Positions 1-10,400 of a DNA stretch of 64,000 bases are shown in pieces; position 1 is the stretch's first letter, and the number at the start of each line of letters is the position of its first letter. The DNA is from Balanoglossus misakiensis (Eukaryota > Hemichordata). The DNA lies in NCBI GenBank assembly GCA_040954595.2, contig CM082576.2, positions 13,950,001 to 14,014,000 on the forward strand, given 5' to 3'. A program made the position numbers and the translations under genes. The notes under the pieces were generated by a model that saw only the letters and a list, made by a program, of their open reading frames with translations, searched no databases and had not been told where the DNA came from.

Positions 1-233
1 CGAGTCTGTTTAATACTCAGAAATCAAGTCCCCCATGCATTTCTCACATACTTCAAAGCGTACATGTGCAGGTTCTTTGAACTATTGCATGTTATTGATA
101 TCAAATTAGTCATTTGCAGCAGGAATTACATAATGAATATTGACGTGTTTCAGCTAGAGAACCATTCCCTGTCTTTCTCTGCACTGCTAATTCTGACATT
201 TTGTGTTTTATGTTGTCTTGATCACCACCACAG

Positions 234-350
234 GTTCTGCAGAGTATGTATGCCCAGCTACTAATGAGTGCACCATCGACAAACACAGAAGGAAAAGCTG
301 TCAGGCCTGTCGTCTTCGAAAATGTTACACAGTGGGAATGATGCGTGGTG
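234..350 (+). CDS. ER: ER exon: second zinc finger of the DNA-binding domain
   Basis: The acceptor is ACCACAG at 227-233 and the donor GTAAGT begins at 351. The exon enters in phase 1, with a Gly codon split exactly as in vertebrate ESR genes, and ends inside the second Gly of MMRGG. It encodes the four zinc-binding cysteines of finger II, the D-box (PATNE) and the start of the C-terminal extension. The usual KCYEVGM is KCYTVGM here. Confidence 0.95.
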
Positions 351-3300
351 GTAAGTTTCATCTTTCAAGTCCAAGAGACAATCATGGACACTGGTCATCA
401 AAAGTCTCAGCTTCAGTGGCCATTGGTCATCAGAAATAATGAAGTCCTAAAGATGCTATGGCCAGTCAGAATTAATTGAGGTGCAGTGGCCGGTGGTTTT
501 TAGAACTACAATCTGACTGATTGCAGTGTATTATATGTGGGCAGTGACTACACGTACGCCCCCAAGGCTGTTGGTCACTTGTAGTGTAGCTCAAGATGTC
601 TTGTGAAATAACAGGAAGTGGATGTCGTGTTTTAAAGGGGAAATCCGTCGTAGCTGATTTCTACATAATTTGGTAGCTTTGATGTCACTCTTTCAGAAAA
701 AAACATATTCGCCATGTATAGGTCGCGCGATTTTTTACAAAATCTAGGGAAAGTTGGCAGAATTTCCAATATGGCGTTTACTGTAATTTGAATCATGGGA
801 AAAAAAGCGCCAGGACCAACTTCCGCCCACCTTAGTGTGGGTGATACCATTTTCCGATTGGTGTCACTGCCTCACAAGCTAAGCGTATTTGCATATTTTC
901 CATGGGTTATAGCTCATGAAAACTGTCAATAGATGACAAATTTTCGACTTTGCTGATGATTGTTTATCAACTGATGCAAAGAACAAACAATAGCTATGAA
1001 AATACGCCTAGTCTGTCGCCCAGTGACACCTATCGGAGAATGGTATCACCCACACCATGGTGGGCGGAAGTTGGTCCTGGCGCTTTTTTTCCCATGATTC
1101 AAATTACAGTAAACGCCATATTGGAAATTTCCCTAGATTTTGTAAAAAATCGCGCGACCTATACATGGCGAATATGTTTTTTTCTGAAAGAGTGACATCA
1201 AAGCTACCAAATTATGTAGAAATCAGCTACGACGGATTTCCCCTTTAAAAAGAATATGTACCAATACTTAAAAACACTTCACAGTATCACTTATTAAAAT
1301 GGGAAAGCTCAGAAGGGTTACGCCACATTTAGAGCTCATGTACGCAATTTCTGAAATTAAAGGAGCAAATGGTGAAACAACTTTGTCTGTTTGCCTGTGA
1401 ATGTATTGGAATTAGATTCACATGGTTTATTACCTAAAAATATAGCAAATGTTGGTATTTTGTACAAAAGTGGGTGGATGTGCTTAATTTAGTGATATTT
1501 ACTGTGAAATTTTGCTGTCTATCCCCTAGAGTGACCATTTCCACTGAAAGGGACTTTTTGATATTTACTAGTCAGTATAGCCTCTAATTTATATATCCTA
1601 ATACCAGGTAAATTCAATTCTTCTTCTTAGGTGTCCGAAAAGACAGGAAACCGGGCGGTCGGAGCAAATACAAGAGGCCAGCGGACGATGGCAGCGCGGG
1701 TGAAAATGGGTGTCCCAGCAAACGAGTGCCTACCAACCCTATACTGATTGCTCTCATGGGTGCTGAGTGCGAGCCGGTCTTCTCCGATGACATCATCAAC
1801 CAAAACGAACAGAACTACCTCATGAAGACACTTATAAACTTAGCTGATAGGCAACTTCTGCACGTCATCAACTGGGCCAAGCAGATTCCAGGTAACCATG
1901 GCTTCGTGTCTACAGCTTTCCCTCTGATTGGGGGGGGGGGGGGCGTCTCTGTCTGAAGTACCATTCACAACACTACAAAACTATTGGAATCTGGTCAATA
2001 TTATTTTCAATCAATACATGGTACTGGATAAGAGTGAGAGAAGAGTAAGGTCAAAAAAGTCTTTATCTTGGGTTTTGTCAGCACAATTTGTTTACGGATT
2101 TTTAAACAGTATCTCTGTCAGATTCCCCACACAAGTAATTTTTCCTCAAACACCAAAGTCTGTTTTTATGAAAGTGAATTATGGGACTGCTTACTTAAAG
2201 GGGCATATGTCATGCAAACATTTCATTCTGCCAGCAAGCCTGCAGAAGCAATATGTTTATTGGATTATCTGCCTCAGGTGTGATAATCTGGCTTCAAGCA
2301 TATACAGTTGAATGTTCAAGGGACCCTCTTCCAAACTTGCATGTTTTAATCCTTGAAAGTTGCTGACAAAATCGTGTTGACTTTCATCAGGATACACCAC
2401 ACTGGAGTTGGACGACCAAGTGAGACTGCTGGAAAACAGTTGGCTGGAGATCTTGCTCATCAGTCTGTGCTATAAATCCATGCAGTACAAAGGAGAGAAG
2501 CTTTGTTTTGCGCCTGGCTTGGTTGTGGACAAGTAAGAATAGATCTCACATGGTTCTGTGTGTGTCTGTCTGCGTGGGTATGTGGGTGTGCATGTGCTCA
2601 CACATGTGTGCATGTGAGTGCATGCATGCACGTGCGTGTGCATTTATGTGTGTGTGTGTGTGTATATGTTTTGAGAGAGGAAAATTAAGCTTGCTCCAAA
2701 AGCAGATGATGGCAAAAAAATGCAGCAACCACTTTTGAAGTTGTAAAGTCAGTTGATCAACCAACCAACCAACCAACCAACCAATCCATCAATAAATCAA
2801 CCAATCCAAAAGGGACTGTATACACATACATGTACATGTATTGTGTTCTGTCACTGCCAAATGCTATATTTAATTTATATTGATAAGTGCAATGGACATT
2901 AAAGTCCCAGTATTTCTCGTGTGTATCCATTTTTCATCATCGAAAAATGCCCGTTTTTCCCGTACATTCATCATGGAATACTACATAATGAAGACAGAAG
3001 AAAGGTTTGGGCAACTGTAGCTACGTGCAAGCTGTAAATATTGCCCGTAACACTTGAAATGATGCGCGGGTTTGTTTACAACGGACATGTTGCACATGTC
3101 GATCAGCAAACGTGCCACTTTGACATTTGATGGTCAGACCATTTTCGGATTTGATCTGGTTCCATCGACTGATTTCTCCCATAAAGTTATCTTCCCAAAA
3201 TTTCGCCGAATTAGTGCGCATTTCTTCGCTGAGTCGCTTGATTTGGGGCGACCAAACCTCTTCCGCATAGATTCACATTGGAGTGCGCATGCGCACTAGT

Positions 3301-4426
3301 CACGTGTGTCAACAGGAGCCTGACTCACGTGACTTTCTGTCCGGACAGAAAGTCATTCTTCACTCGTTATATTGTAAATTGTATGAGTTTATGAGCAGAG
3401 CTGGGGATGATGACTGTTCGATTCAGAATCAATTATCATCTACTTTTAGAAATTATAGATGCCGTTTCAAACAAAATTTTGCCCCTACGAGAAATACTGG
3501 GGCTTTAACGTAATATATCTCTTATTGTTGCTTGCTCATTGCAGGGAGGATTTTGCAAAGTCTGGCTTTGCAGATCTGTGTCAGCACATAGGAGCCATTT
3601 CTAGCAAATGTGCTATGTTCAACGTCAGCAAAGAAGAGTTTGTCTGTCTCAAGGCTCTGGTACTTGTCAATTCAGGTAAGTGTACGAACACTTCTGTTGG
3701 TACTGAGCAGTGGTGAGTTTTGTCAGCAGTATGTCATACAAACATATTTAAATTCCCAAATTGCTCGATGATATACAAGTTCTGCATGTAAAAGTTAATG
3801 CAAAGAATTTCACCTTTTCATTTGACTGTAAAGAGGGAATGGCTGTTCATAGCATTTTCTCTATTTTTCACCTTGTGAGTCATATACCAGTATGAGATGC
3901 AGTTGTTTCCTGTCAAACACTAAGTGTTGTATCTGATATAAGATTTCAAATGTTAAGTTTTGTGTAAGATGTTCAAAATTTATGATGGATCATTACAGGG
4001 TGCAGCGTTACATATTTCAAAAATATGCATGTGTCAAAACAAATACAGAATGCAACTATTGTAGCCTGTCCCACCATATAATATTTCTCTTTTTTTAATC
4101 ATTGTTCGATTGTAGCAATGGAGTTGCAAAGCCAAGAGCGACTGCTCAAATTACAAGACGATCTGACGGACGCCCTCAGCGAGGCAGTGGAGCTGACCAG
4201 CCCGACTGAAATGAGACGACTCCCCAAGCTGCTGATGCTGCTCTCGCACCTGCGCCACCTCAGCTGCAAGGGCATCACGCAGTTGTTTGAGGCCAGAAAC
4301 TCGGGCAATGTGCCACTGTACGATTTACTCTTAGAGATGCTGGACGCCAACACCATCGTCCGGCGGCAGCAGAGACAGGCCCAGGAATGGCAACAGGAGA
4401 TCAAGAAGGAGAATACGTCTAACTAA
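234..4426 (+). CDS. ER: Estrogen receptor-type nuclear receptor (3' part; 5' end outside window)
   Basis: Ligand-regulated transcription factor of the NR3A type. Five exons are supported: 234-350, 1631-1891, 2391-2532, 3545-3675 and 4116-4426, all with AG/GT boundaries and phases 1,1,1,2,1 that join into 320 codons including the stop. The visible protein begins at the second zinc finger (CPATNEC, then CQACRLRKC). It continues through a basic hinge ([15 protein letters not shown]) and a full ligand-binding domain to helix 12 ([11 protein letters not shown]), which is nearly identical to vertebrate ER. The exon breaks match those I know for human ESR1. The first finger and A/B domain must lie upstream of base 1. 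Oddity: the positions equivalent to human ER-alpha E353, R394 and H524 are Gln (LADRQL), Lys (LCYKSM) and Gln (GITQL), so classical estradiol contacts are missing. The gene is convergent with ERR. Identity as ER rather than ERR rests on the hinge, the RLRKC box and the AF-2 sequence. Confidence 0.95.
632..1248 (+). mobile_element. Foldback TTAA MITE, copy 1 (in ER intron)
   Basis: Two arms of about 230 bases in inverted orientation begin with AGGGGAAATCCG and are flanked on both sides by TTAA (632-635 and 1245-1248). The left arm has about 10 extra bases (near 757-770) that the right arm lacks. It lies between the finger II and hinge exons of ER. TTAA duplication is characteristic of piggyBac-type transposases. 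No transposase is encoded, so this is a non-autonomous element. Confidence 0.9.
1631..1891 (+). CDS. ER: ER exon: hinge and LBD helices 1-3
   Basis: The acceptor TTCTTCTTAG ends at 1630 and the donor GTAACC begins at 1892. It encodes a Lys/Arg-rich hinge, a short acidic-Gly linker and helices H1-H3, ending at WAKQIPG. In [14 protein letters not shown] the usual ER helix-3 Glu, which hydrogen-bonds the steroid A-ring, is Gln. The Asp two positions before it is kept. Confidence 0.95.
2391..2532 (+). CDS. ER: ER exon: LBD helices 4-6
   Basis: The acceptor CTTTCATCAG ends at 2390 and the donor GTAAGA begins at 2533. The exon enters in phase 1 and leaves in phase 2, as in vertebrate ESR1 exon 5. 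It encodes the [15 protein letters not shown] signature of nuclear receptors. The ER Arg of VWRSM, which also contacts the A-ring phenol, is Lys here (CYKSM). Confidence 0.93.
2554..2800. repeat. (TG)n tract followed by (CCAA)n tract
   Basis: Interrupted TG/CA dinucleotide repeat from about 2554 to 2665, then a clean AACC/CCAA repeat at about 2757-2783. Both are in the ER intron after the exon ending at 2532. Confidence 0.85.
2899..3508. mobile_element. TTAA-flanked MITE-like element in ER intron
   Basis: Inverted termini of about 20 bases (TTAAAGTCCCAGTATTTCTC on the left, the near-exact reverse complement ending CTTTAA on the right) bound about 610 bases. TTAA is present at both outer edges. 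Internally it holds a perfect 24-base palindrome (3331-3354). No coding capacity is seen. Confidence 0.7.
3545..3675 (+). CDS. ER: ER exon: LBD helices 7-8
   Basis: The acceptor CTCATTGCAG ends at 3544 and the donor GTAAGT begins at 3676. The exon enters in phase 2 and leaves in phase 1 after VLVNSG. It contains the conserved [15 protein letters not shown] segment, close to the vertebrate EEFVCLKSIILLNSG. The preceding intron holds a MITE-like element whose end lies only about 36 bases upstream of this acceptor. Confidence 0.94.
4116..4426 (+). CDS. ER: ER terminal exon: LBD helices 9-12 with AF-2, stop
   Basis: The acceptor GATTGTAG ends at 4115 and the stop TAA is at 4424-4426. It encodes helices 9-11 ([20 protein letters not shown]) and helix 12 ([12 protein letters not shown]), which is unchanged from vertebrate ER. 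A hydrophilic Gln/Lys-rich tail of about 20 residues follows. The helix-11 His that contacts the steroid D-ring hydroxyl in ER-alpha is Gln (GITQL against GMEHL). Confidence 0.95.
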
Positions 4427-7400
4427 AGGATGTGCCGGACGAGACAATTTTTATTCAAAGCAAAAAGTAGTTGGATTTTGTGCCCCCCGTTTATTAGACT
4501 AAGTGTTCGTGAATGTTCATGTCTTGCGTGTTTTGCTTAAGTATGTTTCAAAAACGTACAGTAGAGTTTATGTCATTCCAGCTCATTGAAAATGTAGAAT
4601 TAGAAAAAGAAAAGTTGTTTTTCTCCCCTCCGTTTTAAGCAAAAGCTATCTTTGTATAGGTATTTCAAAATATAATGTATATGTCAAAGTTGTGACATTT
4701 TCTGCATTGAAGAGAAGAAGGTAATATATATTCTATTTTTATGTCTAAGATGTAAGAACCAATGAAATCTGACTGTTTGTAAACGTTATTCTCTTGCCAT
4801 TTTTAGCATGGTTTCTTCAATTTCTCAAGTTGGGCGACATAGTGATATGTAAATTCTTATTGGGGGAGGGGGGTGAGGACGTGAGAGGGGCAAAAATGCC
4901 AAGCAGTGTACTTACCGTGAGAGTGAATTGTAACTGGAAAACAGTTTAACTTTTAGTACAGAAGTATCAGAAACCCAGTTGTTGAGTGAAGAAGGATTTG
5001 AGAATGGGTTTCCTTTAGTATCTCACTCAATTGGCCAGTTGGGTAAGGACCATGAAAGTGGGTTGTCAATGCTGCACTTAAAAGCTGTTAAGCCATATAT
5101 GTAGCCTTAGACATTTTTACGTATTGATCAGTGCTTCGAAATAATTTCTGAACATAAAATAGAAGGTAGACTAGCTCTGTGTGGGTTGGTCACAAATGGG
5201 TCATTCAGTCCAGGGCTATGTAGATGAGAATATTAACACATGTGTTGTATTCCTGACTGCATTCAGTTAACCACTACAGAAACAGATTCGAGTTTTCTTT
5301 ATCATCAGTTTGACTTGGTATACACTGTTGTTAGACTCAAGTACTCAATATAGAATGTTCATCTCAACATTTATTTGCATAACTGACAGTACCGGTAGTT
5401 GCAACAAACTAGGCCAAAGACACCTCAGTGGTTGTCAGCACATTAGCATTATAACACTTCTCTTTATAACTGCCACAACTTGCCTATCGAAACATACAAT
5501 TTTCATTTCTTATTTTTCATTTGTCAGATGTAAGCAAGTAAGTAAGTGATTATGCCAGCTGTTACCACGATCTGAAAATGCATACACGCACTCTGGGGAA
5601 AAAGATAATTACAGAAGCATATAACATAGTCCAAATTAACGATAACTGTTTTATGAGCATTAGCAGGATAAAATATGGCCCTAGCTATGAAATTATATTG
5701 ATAGAATAACTTTTAGCTACAGCTATGACATATATGGATCAATAGGCACCACGAGGAAATGCAAGGATATCTTGATGTGGGCAAATAATACACACTGAAT
5801 CTGAGGCCAATCAATATTGATTTGAATTTATTTATTACTAATAATCAAACATTGCAGTTGTTGCATGCCTGTATGTTTATTGAAATACACTTATGATAAG
5901 TATAAAATAGTCATACCATTGCGTTTTTTTCATTTTGAAAATTCTTTTCGTCAAAGAAATTCAATTTTGTGTATGATTGAAATATGTACTGCAGGGAAAA
6001 AAGGAAAAGAACGAATTTGCTTGAGAAGTTATGTTTTGATCAATTTTCTGGTAAAGCAGTACTATAATTTAATTTAACGTTTTGTTTTTTTCTTTGGCTA
6101 CGTACAGTAAGACTGTATCCTTTGAAACATGCCTGCATCTGAAATCTTTGGAATACATTTCAAACGCACAAGCTCTGAATCTCCAAGTCAGTTTCAACGA
6201 TCACTGTTTGATCGCAGTGGAAATGTTCAAATAGTTGAAAGTTATACTGTAATATTTTTTCCTAGATATGTGTGCATCAGAAACGATTCCTGAACAGTTC
6301 TTCATTCAAAATTAACACAAGAGCTGTGTGAAACATGATTTGTGAAACAGACGTGAACGAGACAAAATGTGTGAAGCGAGGTTTTGAATGTAGGGGGGAC
6401 TTTCGAAATATTTGGGTGGGGGTGGGGGGTGAAATCATTTGCTTCGACTGCATTTCTTCCCAGCCCAGTCGTGTCTGCTATTGTGACATGACCTTGTGAT
6501 GGAGGTCATAGTCAGGTGACACCTAACAACAAAAAAATTTGGCAGATTCCCAGGATAATTTTTTTTCCTTCACGTTTTACGGCATATCAACTTTCAACAG
6601 GTGTTGAGTGAATTCAATCTTTGTCAAGCCCTTCAATTTTTAAATTTACTTTCATTTCATTATATGTATGTATAATTTTGGCATCTGACATGTGAAGTGC
6701 TGTACACAGTACTATAAATTACCCACAATTCTCTCTGTGCCATTGGAGGTTGCCTTTCTGATAACCTCTTCTCTGTTCTTTGTTTCAACTCTAATGGGAT
6801 ACATCTAAATAAACATTTATTTATATCTAGTAAAAGTACACTTTGATTTGATGGCTAAACTGTCACAATTACCAGTAAATAACCGACAAAAAATGGTCTT
6901 GGTCTGCAGGGACTGCAAATGGCATACTTATGAAGTGGTCAATCGTTCAGAAAAGTCAACCTGTACATTTCTTTTTGTCTTGTCCATTGGAAGTGAATAA
7001 AGATCCATTTGTTTGGCAAAACAGAATGTAACTGGTCTTCGTACATTCCCTTATGATATTAGGTTTGGCTGAAGACTGTGGAAAAAGTTTCAATGCACAA
7101 ACTGGCTTATTATCATAATTTTCCCAAGTTGCTTAAAATGAGAAGAATTGTGCATGCAGAGGCAGAAGTCTGTTTTCAAACTTTCTGAATCTAGTCTGTC
7201 AGTTTGTCTGGTCATGGGAGATGGGCTAGGCTGAGGAACCTCCAGTGGTATGAATCAGACTAGGTAATTCTTGGGCACCATTTGCACTTGCTTTGACCCA
7301 GCCAGCATTCTGGAGAACCTGAGGAATTTGGCTAACCTTGGCTGTAGATTGTAGCTGTGTGATCTCTAGATCAACATATATACTGGGTGGGTCTCCAAAT

Positions 7401-10400
7401 ATCTGTTTGGTCATCAACATTGACCGGGTCAGAACCTCAGGTCATGGATGTTGACTAAGGGCAGTGAACTTGACCAGGACAATACATAGATTAGCTCGCT
7501 GACCATTCAGTTCCCGCCGGTTAACCTTTTTGGTTGTTAACCTGATCAGAGGTGTAGATTATAAGAGCTGGTATCCAGCGCCAACACAACCACCCTGTTT
7601 GTGTTTTTCAACCAACTGTTTTATTTTCAGAAAGTATACTTTATATTCAAAACTCTTTTCCGCTTGTAAAACTGTAACTGTAAGCCATTTGCCACTGTTA
7701 CTGCTTATGTACCGAGCTAAACCACCCTGGAATCACCAAAGTTCACTGTTTTGATCTTTGTGATTTTTCACAAAAAAATCCCCCACTCCCAGCTGGCCAT
7801 TTTGCTCCTAAATGCAACAAATCATGTACATTGTTGATAACGTTTCTACAATCCTGCTAATATCGACAGTTTTCATCAGTGATGGGTTTCACTATATTGG
7901 GATAAACTTTGAAGAACTGTGTTCCACAGAAGATATCTTATTTAGAGAATATTTGGGGATTTATTTTAGCTATAATAGCTAGCAGCTGGTATGTTGCCTA
8001 TTCATTTAGAGTTTCATATTACAGCTTTGAGATCCTGTACCAGAGAATTGACAATTGTCACATGTACTATTTCATGAAGGATTTCAGTGAGCTACAGGTT
8101 TTCAGATCTCAATAAATGTTACAAATACTTTGAAATTGTGCTGTTCTCTTGTAGTTTTAAATCTTCCCCAAGGTACAGAAGTTTTTTTTTCTTTTCTTTT
8201 TTTCATAAATGTCTATGGAATGGTCACAAAAATTGAAGCCATTATGTCTCATTTGTGCAGTTTGATGGAGATGGCCATATTTTGATTGCAATCCATTATT
8301 TATTTCTTCAATTATTTACCAGACTTTAGTATGTTTTTGTCAATGTTTGATAGCAAACTGTATTCGTACATAAGATACACTCCATTAGAATGTAAGATCA
8401 CAAAAAAAAGAGAAAAAAAATTGATAGCATGTGGCTTTAATATGACAATTCTAGGAAATTTGGACTAAGGAGGGTTTTGATAAAATGATCGAGACATTAA
8501 ATTTGTTGTCGAACTGTGCATGGATACACAACATCTAGGTTATTGAAAAGTGTGTTAAGAGAAAGACTCTCTCATAATTCACAGACTGCTTTCAAATGTC
8601 CACCAAGCTGTTTACAGCCCCACAGTGTGTACACAAATTTCTACCCAAAGTTTATATTTTCGTCAGTTGTTTCAAGTGTAAAATGTATCCGAGAAATCTA
8701 CACCCCATATTTAAAAAAAATCATCAAATGGATTTCTGCTGGCAATATAGTGATTTTCCCAGGGTGATATAAAACAGTTGCACAACTGACAGGAATATAT
8801 TACATGTTTGTGGGATTTGACATTTTCTTACCATGAGAGTATCGACAGAGGGGTCTATGTCCTCAGCATTATGTCTGATAAACTATGTCTTCTGATTGAA
8901 CCCTTTGAGACTTATTATTTTCAAAATCAATTTCATTTAAATGTTTTTGGGGGGGCGAAAGAATTGCAGTGAGACGTATAACTCATGTGTACTTGCTTTC
9001 AATGCAGTGCAGTCTGTTTTCTGTTAATGCTATGGACAAGCAATTTCTATTGCATTTGATACAACAAATTAATTTGTCCCATCTTACATTTCCATTAACC
9101 ATGCCAAAATGCCCTTTTCATATCGATATGGAAATATAATAAAGCATTTATGACATATAAAGTTATATGTAACACAGTAACTATGCTTTAATTTATTGCC
9201 ATTAATTTGTTGTCAGTAAGAACAAACAACCTTTTAATGACCTCAACATGAACTCGGTGATGACGTATGTCGTCTGGTTTGTTCTAAAACTGGGCTGCAC
9301 GCTGTGTACTCTCCCGTGACCGTAATTTGAACCTTTGGTGAAAGTTTTAAAAGCCAGCCTTCTGAGGGCGCTAGACTAGCATAACGTGGTGGTTCTATGT
9401 AAATCAGTACTTCCATGCATTGACCAGAATTTGTCGCAAGAATACTCCAGCTACGGCGTTCTCTGTCATGGGACTTTCAGCTTATATTACCACCAAACTC
9501 GAAATTTATGTAAAAAGGGTACAGTGTCTGAAACCTCTATTTAACCACACGTGACAATGCTATAAATTAGCTATATTAAAATTAAAATTGAACTTTTTTC
9601 CTTCTCAAAACTACATATCAAAACAAGAAACAACTTTACACTTGTAATATATAACATCTGAGAAAAAGCCTACTGGCAAATCCAGTAAAAGCTGGTAGAT
9701 ATTTGTTTTATGAACTGCTTTCGATACTTTTTACTGTAAAACCGATTTTCGCGAAATGCCGGCTTGGAAATCTCTAAAAGTGCGCCCTCAGTGGTAAATG
9801 TTCAAACCTACACATAAATTTTCACCTTGAATATCATGAATATAAATCAATAAATAACACTAAACAGTTAATTGAAATTAATCTGTCACATATTTTATTA
9901 TGTCAAAAAAATTGAACTTGAATATTTTAAAATAATCATGTTAATTACTAAATACAGCAAGCATAGAAAAATAGCAAATCGGAGTTATAAAAACCTGGCT
10001 TAATACAGCAATGTGACAAACTGTATGCTGTGCATGCGATTCTTACGTTTGCAAAGGGCCCTGTTCTTCAAATGCGTGGTGGCCGTGTGGGGGCGCTCTC
10101 TCTTCTCCTTTCAACTCACAGCGGTATAAAGTATGCCCTGGCAGTGGGATATCGTGTTTTGTGCAGCATTCTTTTCTTTTCGTACTGTTTAGCAGCAAAT
10201 TTTCATGATTTTTAATTCAAGTAAACTAGTTTATAAAAAGTTCCTTTGCAATGGTGATAGTCTACAGCTACTCCAGGGTCTATACATCTTCGTCTGCCAA
10301 TTCGTCTTTGTGGGAGACTGGTTAGTCGAGCTAACGACCCATACAAGCAGACGATGAGCTACATGTATATATCAACGAAACAACGACTGACGACACATGA

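Noticed and set aside
950-1248. Pairs of similar open frames at 632-1248 and 15425-16042 that look like a conserved protein
   Set aside because: They are the arms of one foldback MITE family. The similarity is at DNA level on both strands.
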